DNA of 64,000 bases. It comes from Archangium violaceum. GTDB taxonomy: Bacteria; Myxococcota; Myxococcia; Myxococcales; Myxococcaceae. Under the pieces are notes generated by a model. That model made no database searches. It was not told the DNA's origin and saw only the letters and a program-made list of their open reading frames with translations. Below, piece after piece: positions 27,315-36,457 of the stretch. Every line of letters begins with the position of its first letter. Position 1 is the stretch's first letter. The position numbers and the translations under genes were made by a program. Where the stretch lies: contig NZ_CP069338.1 in assembly GCF_016859125.1 (NCBI RefSeq), positions 11,473,501 through 11,537,500 on the forward strand. Direction: 5' to 3'.

Positions 27315-29303
27315 CTACTTCTTGCGCGCGTCGAACTTCCGCTCCACCGAGGCATTGGGGGTGATGACGACGTTGGAGGTCGAAGTGGCGCCCGAGGGGT
27401 GCTGGAAGGTGACCTTGTAGCTGCCCGGCGGAAGCGAGTAGCGCGCGATGCCCTGCACCTCGCGGGGCTTCTGTCCCGAGACGAGCACGGTCGCGAACGG
27501 AATGGCACGCACGACGAGGGTCCCCCGGGCCTCGGCCTTGGCGGCGGGCTCGGGCCGCGGAGCGGCTGGTGGGGGCTCGGACCCGGTGGTCGGCGGCGTC
27601 ACGGCGGCCATGGCGCCGGCGTCCGGTACGTCGGCACCGGCATCGGGTGAGTCCGAGGCGGCAGGCTCGGGGATGAGCCGCGCCTCGGCGCTCTCGGGCT
27701 TCGCCTCGGCGGCCGTGGGCTGCGCGTCGGGCACGACAGCGGCCGTCGTGGGCGGAGCGTCGGGAGCCGGCTCCTTCGTTGGCAGCACCAGGGCCGCGGC
27801 TCCTCCGATGAGGACCAACCCGGCCACGCCCGCGCCCACCCAGAGACCCTTGCCCCCACGCTTCGCCCCGGCGGGTGCCGGGTCGACGGCGGCGGAGGGC
27901 ATCACCGGAGCCACCTGCTCGGGAACGGGCATGGGCGCCGACGAGGAGCCGACAGCAGGCATGGGACGGGAGTCCCTCGAGACCGGAGTCACGAGCGCGG
28001 GGCGCGAGTCCCTGCCTCCCGGCGTCGAGGGCAGCGGCAGGGTGGAGCGCGGGGGAAGCGGCTCGGACGGAGTCACCTTCTTCTCCTCGTCCCCTTCCCT
28101 GTCGCGAGACAGCACCAGGGTGGACGCCGAGACCAGGGAGTCCTCGGTCGCGTCGGTGCGCACCGGCTCATTCCGCCCGGAGGACGGGCCGGACCCGGGC
28201 AGGACCGCGGTGGACTGGCGGGCGGGCGCGGGGGGCTCCGCCACCAGCACCGGGGAAGGTGCCTCTCCCGTCCGGGTGCGCGCGCGCGTCCCCGAGCTCG
28301 TCCCCGCCACCAGCGTGCTGCCAGAGCGGCTGCGAGAGCGATCCTGCAGCGCGGCCGGAGCCGGGATGAACTGGGTGAGGGGCACGTCGAGGAGCCGCCG
28401 CACGAAGGTGCCCACGTCCGTGTCGTCCACGCTGGTCGCACGGTGCAGCACACACTGGGCGAGCGCGCGCTCCAGCTCGCCGGCCGACTGGTAGCGGGCG
28501 TCCGGATCTCGCTCGAGCGCGATGGACACCACCTCGTCCAGGTCCTCCGGCACGTCCGGGTTGAGGCGGGCCGGAGACGCGATGACGCTCTCCTGCACCG
28601 CCCGGAGGATGGCGACCTCCGAGTCCCCGTCGAAAAGCCGGCCTCCGGTGAGCATCTCCCAGAGCACCACGCCGAGCGCGAAGACGTCCGTGCGCGCGTC
28701 CACCGCCTCGCCCCGCGCCTGCTCCGGGGACATGTACGCGAACTTGCCCTTGAGCACGCCCGGCTGCGTCAGCTTGTTGCCCGCCTTGGCGATGCCGAAG
28801 TCTGTGAGCTTCACCGCTCCGTCGAAGGACAGCAGCACGTTGTGCGGGGTGACGTCGCGGTGCACCAGGTGCAGCGACTCCCCGTCCGGGGATTTGGCCC
28901 GGTGCGCGTAATGCAATCCGGCCGCGACCTGCGCGCCGATGTGCGCCACCAGCACCGGCGGCATGCCGATGCCCTTCTCGCGGCAGCGCTTGCGCAGATC
29001 CCACAGCGAGCAGCCGCGCACGTACTCCATGGCCAGGTAGTACGAGTCCTCGTGCTTGTCGAAGTCGAAGATCTGCACCACGTTGGCGTGGTTGAGCCGC
29101 GAGGCCAGCCGCGCCTCCGCGATGAACATCTGCACGAAGCCCTCGTCGTCCGACAGGAACGAGCGCACGCGCTTGATGACGACTTCCTTCTCGAAACCCT
29201 CGGGGCCCATGGCGGTGGCCAGATAGATTTCGGCCATGCCTCCCTCGGCGAGCTTGCGCTTGACGACGTACTTGCCGATGGGGGTGCCTGCTTCGAGTGT
29301 CAC
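27315..29303 (-). CDS. Membrane-anchored Ser/Thr protein kinase
   Basis: 662 residues. Kinase domain about 11-285: glycine loop LAEGGMAEIYLA, ATP lysine K44, catalytic HRDVTPHN with D150, DFG at 168-170, and the activation loop GVLKGKFAYMSPEQARG. Pro/Ser/Thr-rich juxtamembrane stretch (about 310-480), one TM segment (486-508), another acidic Pro/Ala linker, and a C-terminal PEGA-like domain (LVVRAIPFATVLVSG ... LPPGSYKVTFQHPSG) on the outer side. Catalytic loop reads HRDVTPHN where HRDIKPxN is usual, so K is replaced by T, a known kinase subclass in myxobacteria. Follows another kinase by 22 nt; the two are probably one transcript. Signal and substrates unknown. Confidence 0.92.
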   Translation of the reverse strand: MTLEAGTPIGKYVVKRKLAEGGMAEIYLATAMGPEGFEKEVVIKRVRSFLSDDEGFVQMFIAEARLASRLNHANVVQIFDFDKHEDSYYLAMEYVRGCSLWDLRKRCREKGIGMPPVLVAHIGAQVAAGLHYAHRAKSPDGESLHLVHRDVTPHNVLLSFDGAVKLTDFGIAKAGNKLTQPGVLKGKFAYMSPEQARGEAVDARTDVFALGVVLWEMLTGGRLFDGDSEVAILRAVQESVIASPARLNPDVPEDLDEVVSIALERDPDARYQSAGELERALAQCVLHRATSVDDTDVGTFVRRLLDVPLTQFIPAPAALQDRSRSRSGSTLVAGTSSGTRARTRTGEAPSPVLVAEPPAPARQSTAVLPGSGPSSGRNEPVRTDATEDSLVSASTLVLSRDREGDEEKKVTPSEPLPPRSTLPLPSTPGGRDSRPALVTPVSRDSRPMPAVGSSSAPMPVPEQVAPVMPSAAVDPAPAGAKRGGKGLWVGAGVAGLVLIGGAAALVLPTKEPAPDAPPTTAAVVPDAQPTAAEAKPESAEARLIPEPAASDSPDAGADVPDAGAMAAVTPPTTGSEPPPAAPRPEPAAKAEARGTLVVRAIPFATVLVSGQKPREVQGIARYSLPPGSYKVTFQHPSGATSTSNVVITPNASVERKFDARKK

Positions 29304-29325
29304 GGCGGAGATCCTGGCGAACGGG

Positions 29326-31320
29326 CTAGAACTTCACGACCACGCGGGTGTGACTGTTGGGCTTCACCTCGACCCGCTGGGTGCGTGTCCCCAACTCCGG
29401 GTTCGAGAACCTGCATTCATACACCCCGGCGACGAGCTGGACGTCCTGCAGCGGAGTACTCCCCAGGTCGCGCCCACCGCAGGATACATTCGCCCAAGGG
29501 GTGACCGCGAAGCGCACCGTGCCCCGGCGCGTCTCCGGCGGGGCCGGGCGCTCCACCGTGGCCGTGGCGGGCCTCGCGGGCTCCGGCCTGGGCTCTTCCC
29601 TGCGAGGCTCGGGCAGCGGCTCGAGCACCAGGGACTCCTCCTGCGCCGGCCCCTGCCCCACCGTCACCTTCCGGGTGAGCGGCTGGTGGCGCGGGGCCTC
29701 CGCCCGCACGTTCAGCTCCTGCCCGGGAGTCGCCGACACCACCACCGGCGCCTTGTCGTACGGCCTGCCATCCACCGTGAGGGTGGCCTGCGCGGGCTTC
29801 GCCGTCAGGGTGACCTGGACCTGGAGGGGCTCCGGTCGCGCGGGCGCTGGCGGGGCGGGCTCGGGCGCGGTCGGCTCTGTCGCGGTCGCGCGCCTCGGGG
29901 CCGGCTCGGAGCGCAGGGCCAACCACCCGCCGAACATCAGACCCACCAGGATGCCCGCACCGATTCCCAGCAGGGCACGCCGGTTCAACCGCCGCGTGGG
30001 GGGCACCGCGGGAGAGGGCACAGAGGGCGGAGGCACCGCGGGCGGAGGCACCACCACCGTCGGCTGCCGCTCCCGGCTCGGCCTCGCCACGAGCTTCTCC
30101 GTGGACTGCGCGGGCGGCTCCTCCCGCGGCTCGGCGGCGGGGGCCCGGCGGATGTCCACGGTGAGCCTCGGCTCCGGCTCCTGGCGCTCGGTGGAGACAA
30201 TGCGCGGCTCGCTCCGGGAGGGCCGGCCTGGCGTGCGCGGCGACGTGCGCGGCCCCGAGGCGCCCGTGTCCACCTGGCGCGGGGAGGCCATCGTCTCGGC
30301 GGCGGACTTCTCGAACGCCGCCCTCACACCACCGGAGGGAGAGAGGACCTCGACCTCCTCCACGAGCACGTCACCCAGCCGGGCCTCCTCGGCCAGCCGC
30401 GCGGCGTAGAGGTCCTTCATGAAGGCCGCCACGTGCGCCGTGGACGCGGGCAGCTGGTGGGCCACCAACCAGTCCTCCAGCGCGAGTTGCAGCTGCAGCG
30501 CCTCCGCGTACCGATCATCCGGATCGCGCGCCAGCGCCTTCATGACGATGGCGTCCAGATCCTTCGGCACGCGCGGGTTGATCTGCGAGGGCGGCTGGAT
30601 GCGGCACTCGGCCACCGCCTGCAGCGTGGCCATGTCGTTGAGACGCTTGAAGAGCCGCATCCCGGTGAGCAGCTCGTACAGCACCACGCCCAGGGCGAAG
30701 ATGTCCGAGCGGCAGTCCAGCTTCTTCTGCCCGGACGCCTGCTCCGGCGACATGTACGAGTACTTGCCCTTGAGCACCCCCGAGCGCGTCTCGCTGGCCT
30801 GGTCCGCCGCCTTGGCGATACCGAAGTCCACCACCTTCACCCGCCCCTCGAACGTCAGGAGGATGTTCTGCGGGGAGATGTCCCGGTGGACGATGTTCAG
30901 CGGCTTGCCGTTGGAATCCACCTTCTTGTGCGCATGGTCCAGGCCCGCACAGGCCTCGATCAGGATGCGGCACACCAGCGGGACCGGAATGAGCTGACCG
31001 CTGCGCTCCGCGCGCTTCCACACGCGCCGCAGGTCCTCGCCGTGGATGTACTCCATGGCGATGAAGTAGCTGTCGTCCTGCGCCCCCAGATCGTAGATGT
31101 CGACGATGTTGGGGTGATCCAACCGGGCGGCGATGCGCGCCTCGGCCAGGAACATCCGGACGAACTCCGCGTTCTCCGCCAGGTGCGGAAGGATGCGCTT
31201 GATGACCACCAGCTTCTCGAAGCCCTCGGGGCCCCGCTGGCGCGCGAGGTAGATCTGCGCCATGCCGCCCATCGCGAGCCGCTTGAGGAGCTGGTATTTG
31301 CCGTAGTTCTCGATCGACAC
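29326..31320 (-). CDS. Membrane-anchored Ser/Thr protein kinase with two PEGA-like domains
   Basis: 664 residues from GTG 31320; the frame upstream to 31440 is not protein-like. Kinase domain about 7-270: K41, HRDISPQN with D147, DFG 165-167, GVLKGKYSYMSPEQASG activation loop. A Pro/Arg-rich spacer leads to one TM segment (LLGIGAGILVGLMFGGWLAL), then two PEGA-like beta domains (LQVQVTLTAKPAQATLTVDGRPY and the final TVRFAVTPWANVSCGGRDLGSTPLQDV). PEGA domains usually bind surface glycans or other envelope ligands, so this kinase may sense the cell surface. The HRDISP loop lacks the usual Lys, as in its neighbour. Upstream lies a 138-residue gene that may belong to the same operon. Confidence 0.92.
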   Translation of the reverse strand: MSIENYGKYQLLKRLAMGGMAQIYLARQRGPEGFEKLVVIKRILPHLAENAEFVRMFLAEARIAARLDHPNIVDIYDLGAQDDSYFIAMEYIHGEDLRRVWKRAERSGQLIPVPLVCRILIEACAGLDHAHKKVDSNGKPLNIVHRDISPQNILLTFEGRVKVVDFGIAKAADQASETRSGVLKGKYSYMSPEQASGQKKLDCRSDIFALGVVLYELLTGMRLFKRLNDMATLQAVAECRIQPPSQINPRVPKDLDAIVMKALARDPDDRYAEALQLQLALEDWLVAHQLPASTAHVAAFMKDLYAARLAEEARLGDVLVEEVEVLSPSGGVRAAFEKSAAETMASPRQVDTGASGPRTSPRTPGRPSRSEPRIVSTERQEPEPRLTVDIRRAPAAEPREEPPAQSTEKLVARPSRERQPTVVVPPPAVPPPSVPSPAVPPTRRLNRRALLGIGAGILVGLMFGGWLALRSEPAPRRATATEPTAPEPAPPAPARPEPLQVQVTLTAKPAQATLTVDGRPYDKAPVVVSATPGQELNVRAEAPRHQPLTRKVTVGQGPAQEESLVLEPLPEPRREEPRPEPARPATATVERPAPPETRRGTVRFAVTPWANVSCGGRDLGSTPLQDVQLVAGVYECRFSNPELGTRTQRVEVKPNSHTRVVVKF

Positions 31321-31442
31321 GGTGCGACATGCCCCCAGCTCCACGGCAGGGAGGCCGTGGATGGAGACACCCGGGCGCGGAAGGCCCCGAGCGTAAGCGC
31401 CCCAGCCGGGAGGGTCAAACCTCCCGTCGCACTCTTCCACTC

Positions 31443-31859
31443 CTACCCCCCACGACGGGCCGGTGCCCGGACCTGCCGGGTCTCCCGCATGAGGGCCTCC
31501 AGTTCGTCCAGGTGCCGCTGCAACACCGGCATCAGCAGGGGCGCGGCATCCACCCGGTCGAACAGATCCAACACCCGGTCCACCTTGCGCTCGATCTCCT
31601 CGGCCCGGGCCGGGGTGATGCGGCGCAGGAGCAGATCCACCCCCGCCTCCATGAGCACGCGGGCCACCGCGTCGCGGGAGACCAACGGCTCGTCCTGCCG
31701 ACGCTGCCCGCCCCCCTTGATGACCCTCAGGCCGCCAGGCGAGCGGGCGGGCGAGGACGCGCGACCGGTGAGTGGACGCTCGGAGATGGAGTTGTCGTCG
31801 TGCTGTTGAGAGCTCACCGTCGCCTCCTGCTGCGGGGACGACCCCAGGGTACTCAGCAT
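31443..31859 (-). CDS. Small helical protein of unknown function upstream of two kinases
   Basis: 138 residues. GGAGGG 7 nt before the ATG at 31859 supports it as real. The first 45 residues are Ser/Gln-rich and disordered; the rest is predicted mostly helical and charged (LVSRDAVARVLMEAGVDLLLRRITPARAEEIERKVDRVLDLFDRV, then LMPVLQRHLDELEALMRE). No signal peptide or membrane segment. It reads the same way as the two kinase genes, 122 nt ahead of the second. It could be a regulator or substrate of them; this is inference from position only. Confidence 0.6.
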   Translation of the reverse strand: MLSTLGSSPQQEATVSSQQHDDNSISERPLTGRASSPARSPGGLRVIKGGGQRRQDEPLVSRDAVARVLMEAGVDLLLRRITPARAEEIERKVDRVLDLFDRVDAAPLLMPVLQRHLDELEALMRETRQVRAPARRGG

Positions 31860-31982
31860 GGGGTGCCCTCCAATTTTCCGGTCAACCGCACAGGCCGGAG
31901 CAGAGCTGTAGCACCCGGGGCCGACATGTCGCGCCGGAGGCCGGATTACCGGCTCCGGCGCGATTCCCCCCTCCGCGCGCCA

Positions 31983-34934
31983 CTAGCGGCAGGCGCGGCG
32001 GTAGTAGATCTCCACCTTCGCGCCCGGCGCGGGAGCGGAGGAGAAGACAACGCTGTTCGTAACGGCGTCATAGGTCCAGCCGCTCGTCGTCGGAGCGCCA
32101 TTCACGGTCACGGTGATGCTGCCCGCGTCTGGCTGCTCGCTGAGCGGGAAGCGGTCCTGGGCGGAGAAGGCCTTGTTGGCCACGGCACGCAGCAGGGGCG
32201 CGTAGTCGGCCGAGCACACGGAGAGCACTTCTCCACCCGTGCGGGTCGCGGCCTCGGCGTAGCGCGTGCCGGCACCACCCGAGGTGGGGCAGCCCGCGGC
32301 CGTGGGCGCGATGGCGTAGATGGTCATGCGCTGCGGCTGGTACTCGCCCTTGCGCGTCTGGAGGAAGCGCACGTAGGTGTCCACGCTGTCGGGCGAGTGA
32401 TCGTCCTCGTCGCCCATGAAGACGACCACCAGTGCCGCCTCGTCGCGCAGGAAGCCCATGTTGCCGTCGTTCCGCTCGGGCGTGCGCGGATCGTCCGCGC
32501 CGTTGACGAGCGGAGGCGACAGGGCCCGCCGCACGGCCTCGAAGCCCTGCTCCACCGCGGCGCACTGGCCCACGTTCACGTTCTGCTGGAGCACCGACGC
32601 CAGCCCCGGCGTGTTCTGGGTGAGGATGCGCGGCCGGCTGCCGTCCACCGGGAAGAAGCGGCCCGCTTCACCGCCCTTCGCCCCGCCCGGACAGGCGTCG
32701 GTGGCGGCGTCGATGCCGGTGGTGGTGACGGCCACGTGCAGGTCCACGCCCTTGGCCAACGCCGCGTCCGCGAAGGCGGGCATGGCCGACACGATGCGCG
32801 GCTGCTCCTCCACCATGGACGCGGTGTTGTCCACCACGAAGAGGACGTCCACCTTGGAGCCGTCCTGCTGGATGAACGTGTCCGTCTTGTCCGCGCGCTT
32901 GGAGGACTCGCCAATGAGCGGGACGAGCACCGGCGCGGGCAGATCCGACGTGTCCACGTAGAGCGGCGACAGGTTCAACCCGAACACCTGGGCCTCGTAG
33001 CCCACCTCCACGGTGAAGGCATCGCCCGGAGCCAGCGTGAAGGACGTGCCCGGCGCGTCCATCAATGAGAACTCCCCATCCGTCGTGCCCGCGCCGATCC
33101 GCACGCCGGACACCAACACCGGCTCCCGGCAGGCGTTGATGTAGTTCACCTCGCGAGGAGCCGGCGGGCAGTCCGGACGCGCCAGGCCGTAGTCCACGAA
33201 GCGGGGCGAGGCCACCAGGCACGTGGCCTGCGAGTGGGCCGCCAACGGCACCAGCATCAGCGGGTTGGAGGGATCCGCCTGCTCGAACTGCAACGCGCCC
33301 GTGAAGTCACCTCCCCCCGCGGGCGAGAGGAAGGCCACCATGAGGCTGAAGTAGTCCCCCGGCCAGATGACGAGGCCATCCAGCTCACCACCGGGCAGGC
33401 TGAACACCCCGCCCCCATCGTCGCGCAGGCGGATGTTCTTCACCGCGCACAGGTCCGAGCCGGTGTTCGCCACCTTCACGCCCAGCACCGCGCCATACCC
33501 GGGCGCCACCGTCCCGAAGTCCACCGCCGCCGGCGTGATGGCCACCTGACAGGGAGCGTGCCTCTCCGCGGTGCCCGTGAAGTCCAGCTCCGTGGTTCCT
33601 CCCGAGTACACGTCCGTGTTCATCAACAGCCGGCCCGCCGCGGCGCCCTCGCGCGAGGGCTCGTAGAAGACCTTGAAGCTCACCTCCTCGCCGGGCAGCA
33701 GCCGGTGCGGCAGCGTCATCGGCGACACGTTGAACTGGACATCCGAGTCCGGGTGCCCGTCCAGCGAGTGGAACTCGAGCGCGTAGAGGGTGAGCGGGCC
33801 ACCGTTGGAGGCGCCGCAGTTCTTCACGTTGACGACCACCGCCGTCTTCGAGCCGATCGGCTGGCGCCCGAAGTCATGGGTGAGCGGCGACACGCACAGC
33901 TCCGCCGCGCCGCCGAACCCTTGCAGTTTCACGTCCGTCGTGGGGTGGCGCTTGCTCTCCACGCGGAAGGAGGCCTGGTCCTCGGCCGGCCCCATGTGGC
34001 CCGGGCTGTAGCGCATCTCCCAGGAGCGCTTCTCTCCGGGCGCCAGCACCAGCGGGAGCCCCGAGGGCCCATGGCTGAAGGACGCGTCCTTGCCCGCCAG
34101 GTTGAGCTCCGTCACCGTCATGGGCTCCGTGCTGATGTTGTGCAGGCGCGCCAGCAGGACGCGGTCCTTGTCCACGGGAATGGAGCCGAAGTCGAGCAGC
34201 GGCGGCTCGGCCACCACGGCCTGCTCCAGCGCCTCGGCGGCCACCTGCACCGCCACGTCCGAGCAGCCCCGGCACGGCGACACCGCCAGCGCCACCTGCT
34301 TGCCACCCACCCGCCCCGGCGAGAAGGTGATGGGCAACTCGCGCTGCTCCCCCGGCCCCAGCGACAGCGGCTCCGCGGAGAACTCGTCCTTGTCCGCGCC
34401 CACCAGCTTCGGCGTCACCTCCACCCGCATGTCCGTGGGGTTGGTGACGGTGACGGTGAGCGTCTTGGCGGAGTCGGCCTCGATGCGCCCGAAGTCCAGC
34501 TTCCGCGGCGTCACGCGCGCCCACGCGTCCACGCCCATTCCCTGCAGCGGGACCCGGATCAACGGCTCCTTCTTCGAGTCCGAGCGCACCACCAGCGTGG
34601 CCGGCAGCGACCCTTCTCCCCGCGGGGTGAAGCGCACACGCAACGCGCAATCACCGCCCGGCACGAGCGAGTGCGGACCCTCGTGGGTGAAGTCCACCTG
34701 CCAGGCCCCCGCGGGACCCTCCACCCAGGCCTCGTCCACGATGATGCGGGAGCGGCCCACGTTGCGCAGCACGACCTCTGCCTCGCGCCCGTCGAAGACC
34801 GCCACCCGCTGAAAATCCACCCCTCCCGGCGTCGCCGTCAACCTTCCATCGGCGATAGCGGGGCGGTCGCGATCGGCACACCCCGTCAACACTCCCAGCA
34901 CCGCGAGGACCCACAGCCCCCAGCGACTGCTCAT
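31983..34934 (-). CDS. Choice-of-anchor-D / VWA-domain surface lipoprotein
   Basis: 983 residues from the second in-frame ATG (34934), which is better spaced from the AAGGGGA site than the first (34943). Lipoprotein signal with LTGC lipobox. The first two thirds contain repeated Ig-like ASPM-SPD-2-Hydin/choice-of-anchor D modules (FGRIEADSAKTLTVTVTNPTDM, FGSIPVDKDRVLLARLHNIS, FGRQPIGSKTAVVVNVKNCG, FGTVAPGYGAVLGVKVANTG). Near residue 690 a VWA-like domain begins (VDVLFVVDNTASMVEEQPRI, MIDAS-like D-x-T-x-S). Ends in a short Cys-containing tail. Likely a cell-surface adhesin or structural protein; VWA domains of this form are frequent in myxobacterial surface proteins. No enzyme motif. Divergent from the small coiled-coil gene. 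Confidence 0.85.
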   Translation of the reverse strand: MSSRWGLWVLAVLGVLTGCADRDRPAIADGRLTATPGGVDFQRVAVFDGREAEVVLRNVGRSRIIVDEAWVEGPAGAWQVDFTHEGPHSLVPGGDCALRVRFTPRGEGSLPATLVVRSDSKKEPLIRVPLQGMGVDAWARVTPRKLDFGRIEADSAKTLTVTVTNPTDMRVEVTPKLVGADKDEFSAEPLSLGPGEQRELPITFSPGRVGGKQVALAVSPCRGCSDVAVQVAAEALEQAVVAEPPLLDFGSIPVDKDRVLLARLHNISTEPMTVTELNLAGKDASFSHGPSGLPLVLAPGEKRSWEMRYSPGHMGPAEDQASFRVESKRHPTTDVKLQGFGGAAELCVSPLTHDFGRQPIGSKTAVVVNVKNCGASNGGPLTLYALEFHSLDGHPDSDVQFNVSPMTLPHRLLPGEEVSFKVFYEPSREGAAAGRLLMNTDVYSGGTTELDFTGTAERHAPCQVAITPAAVDFGTVAPGYGAVLGVKVANTGSDLCAVKNIRLRDDGGGVFSLPGGELDGLVIWPGDYFSLMVAFLSPAGGGDFTGALQFEQADPSNPLMLVPLAAHSQATCLVASPRFVDYGLARPDCPPAPREVNYINACREPVLVSGVRIGAGTTDGEFSLMDAPGTSFTLAPGDAFTVEVGYEAQVFGLNLSPLYVDTSDLPAPVLVPLIGESSKRADKTDTFIQQDGSKVDVLFVVDNTASMVEEQPRIVSAMPAFADAALAKGVDLHVAVTTTGIDAATDACPGGAKGGEAGRFFPVDGSRPRILTQNTPGLASVLQQNVNVGQCAAVEQGFEAVRRALSPPLVNGADDPRTPERNDGNMGFLRDEAALVVVFMGDEDDHSPDSVDTYVRFLQTRKGEYQPQRMTIYAIAPTAAGCPTSGGAGTRYAEAATRTGGEVLSVCSADYAPLLRAVANKAFSAQDRFPLSEQPDAGSITVTVNGAPTTSGWTYDAVTNSVVFSSAPAPGAKVEIYYRRACR

Positions 34935-35147
34935 GGCTCCCATTCCCCTTCCCCAACACCCCTGCGCCCACCCATCCCGGAACCCACACGAGGAGCCCCG
35001 TGGGATCAGGATGCGAAGCTAGGCACCCACCGTGGGGGGGGCAACGTCCACCCCTGGTCCTTTTTCCGGCATTCGAACACACCTCCGCCTTCCATACGTG
35101 GCGCTGTCCGTTTCCAGTCGGAACACGGACGCTCGCCTCCCGTGGCA

Positions 35148-35163
35148 CGGCACGTCACTTGCG
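35148..35163 (+). promoter_or_regulatory. Sigma-54-type promoter for the small coiled-coil gene
   Basis: CGGCAC-GTCAC-TTGCG: GG and GC are exactly 10 nt apart and both boxes are one base from the TGGCAC-N5-TTGCA consensus. The start codon lies 40 nt after the -12 box. Confidence 0.5.
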
Positions 35164-35187
35164 TTTCCCTCGAGAGAGGAAACGCAA
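35159..35187 (+). promoter_or_regulatory. Inverted repeat overlapping the -12 box
   Basis: TTGCGTTTCC (35159-35168) pairs perfectly with GGAAACGCAA (35178-35187) around a 9-nt loop, 3 nt before the AAGGAG site. It overlaps the -12 box, so if the promoter is real the repeat is a DNA site rather than an RNA hairpin; otherwise it would be a leader hairpin next to the ribosome site. Confidence 0.45.
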
Positions 35188-35202
35188 CGGAAGGAGAGCG
35201 TC

Positions 35203-35466
35203 ATGAACGAGCGACAGATGCGCGACTGGATGAAGGAGAACCTTGGCCGGCTGAAGACACTGCGGGATGAGATCCGCGTGGACATCCACCTGGCCGGCAT
35301 GGACGCCAAGGACAAGTGGAAGGAGTTGGAGCCCGTGGTGCGCGACGCGGAGAAGCTCGCCGACGAGGTGTCGGACGTCTCGCGCCGGGCCATGGAGGAG
35401 CTGGTGGAGAAGTTCCGCGGCTTCCGCGAGTCGGTCCGCCAGCATCGGCCGGGCGGGCAGGCCTGA
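35203..35466 (+). CDS. Small coiled-coil protein, unknown function
   Basis: 87 residues, almost entirely charged helix (MKENLGRLKTLRDEIRVDIHLAGMDAKDKWKELEP, then AEKLADEVSDVSRRAMEELVEKF), typical of small soluble coiled-coil proteins found near stress genes. AAGGAG 6 nt before ATG 35203 fixes the start. The sigma-54-type promoter upstream suggests expression tied to development or nutrient state, a use of sigma-54 that is well known in myxobacteria. No membrane segment. Role unknown. Confidence 0.75.
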   Translation: MNERQMRDWMKENLGRLKTLRDEIRVDIHLAGMDAKDKWKELEPVVRDAEKLADEVSDVSRRAMEELVEKFRGFRESVRQHRPGGQA

Positions 35467-35517
35467 GTCCCACGCAATCCCCGCGGGAAGTCGCCCGGCC
35501 CCCGCAGGCCCTGCACC

Positions 35518-35757
35518 ATGAAGGAGTGGCCCGCGGTGCTGCAATCCCTGGAGGGACGAGCCGGACGCCGGCTCGCCTCCAGGCTCCTGGCCGACCCCTT
35601 GGAGCGCATACGCTCCATCCCCTTCCGAGACGCGGGCCACGGCCATGACGTCTTCGGGTACCCACCACCCGGTGGACTGGGACGCCGGACGCTGAACGGC
35701 GGACGGTCCGGACGACATCCCCGCAAAGAAAGCGGCGAAGTCCGCCAGATGCGGTAA
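35518..35757 (+). pseudogene. Frameshifted N-terminal remnant of a lysophospholipid acyltransferase (probable)
   Basis: A 79-codon ORF starts MKEWPAVLQSLEGRAG and carries DPLERIRSIPFRDAGHGHDVFG, which resembles the N-terminal segment (SIPFxDxGHGxDVFGxHP) of myxobacterial lysophospholipid acyltransferases. After FG the frame turns into arginine/glycine-rich sequence. In the next frame the DNA reads THHPVDWDAGR then stop, consistent with a one-base shift in an HP-containing motif. The H-x4-D acyltransferase site is absent. No clear ribosome binding site. It lies 40 nt before pssA, also a phospholipid gene. It may be a short real protein instead; the family call comes from one motif. Confidence 0.35.
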
Positions 35758-35797
35758 GCCATGGGCTCCACGCCCCCCGGGGCCGCGGAGGGACTGC

Positions 35798-36439
35798 ATG
35801 ACGCCGGAGTCGCAGCAGAAACGTGAGCCGCGCCACTTCTCGATGATTCGCACCTTCACGCCCGCGGACTTCGTCACGTTGGGCAATGCCTTCTCGGGCG
35901 CGGGCGCCATCCTGTCGCAGATGCAGTACCTGGCCACCGGGATGCCCCACTGGCTGTGGCTCGCCTTCGGGTTGATGCCGCTGGCCTTCATCCTCGACGC
36001 CCTGGACGGACGCATCGCGCGCTGGCGCTTCCAGTCCTCGCCGCTCGGGGCGGACCTGGACTCCCTGTCGGATGTCATCTCCTTCGGCATGGCCCCCGCG
36101 GCGCTCGCCTTCGCCATGGGCATGCGCGGCGGGCTGGACGTGGCGGTGCTGCTCTACTTCGTGGGCTGCGGCATCAGCCGTCTGGCGCGCTTCAACGTCA
36201 CCGCGGCCAGCCTCTCGGACGGGACGGGCAAGGTGAAGTACTTCGAGGGCACCCCCATCCCCACCAGCCTGGCCCTGGTGATGGTGCTCGCCTTCTTCTT
36301 CTGGAAGGGCCGCACCGGGGATGAGCTCCCCTTCGGCGTGTGGCACCTGGGCGCCTTCGACATGCACCCGCTGGTGCTCATCTACTTCGCCAGCGGCAGC
36401 GCGATGATCAGCAAGACGCTGCGCATCCCCAAGTTCTGA
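35798..36439 (+). CDS. pssA: CDP-diacylglycerol-serine O-phosphatidyltransferase
   Basis: 213 residues. CDP-alcohol phosphatidyltransferase signature D-G-x2-A-R-x8-G-x3-D-x3-D is complete in LDGRIARWRFQSSPLGADLDSLSD (near 64-88), and six hydrophobic segments surround it. The N-terminal TPADFVTLGNAFSGAGAI and the membrane-embedded GISRLARFNV are as in the class that makes phosphatidylserine at the inner membrane. The FEGTPIPTS motif after it favours phosphatidylserine synthase over phosphatidylglycerophosphate synthase. Alternative head group cannot be excluded. Monocistronic on the plus strand. Confidence 0.88.
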   Translation: MTPESQQKREPRHFSMIRTFTPADFVTLGNAFSGAGAILSQMQYLATGMPHWLWLAFGLMPLAFILDALDGRIARWRFQSSPLGADLDSLSDVISFGMAPAALAFAMGMRGGLDVAVLLYFVGCGISRLARFNVTAASLSDGTGKVKYFEGTPIPTSLALVMVLAFFFWKGRTGDELPFGVWHLGAFDMHPLVLIYFASGSAMISKTLRIPKF

Positions 36440-36457
36440 GCGACTTCGAGTTCCGAG

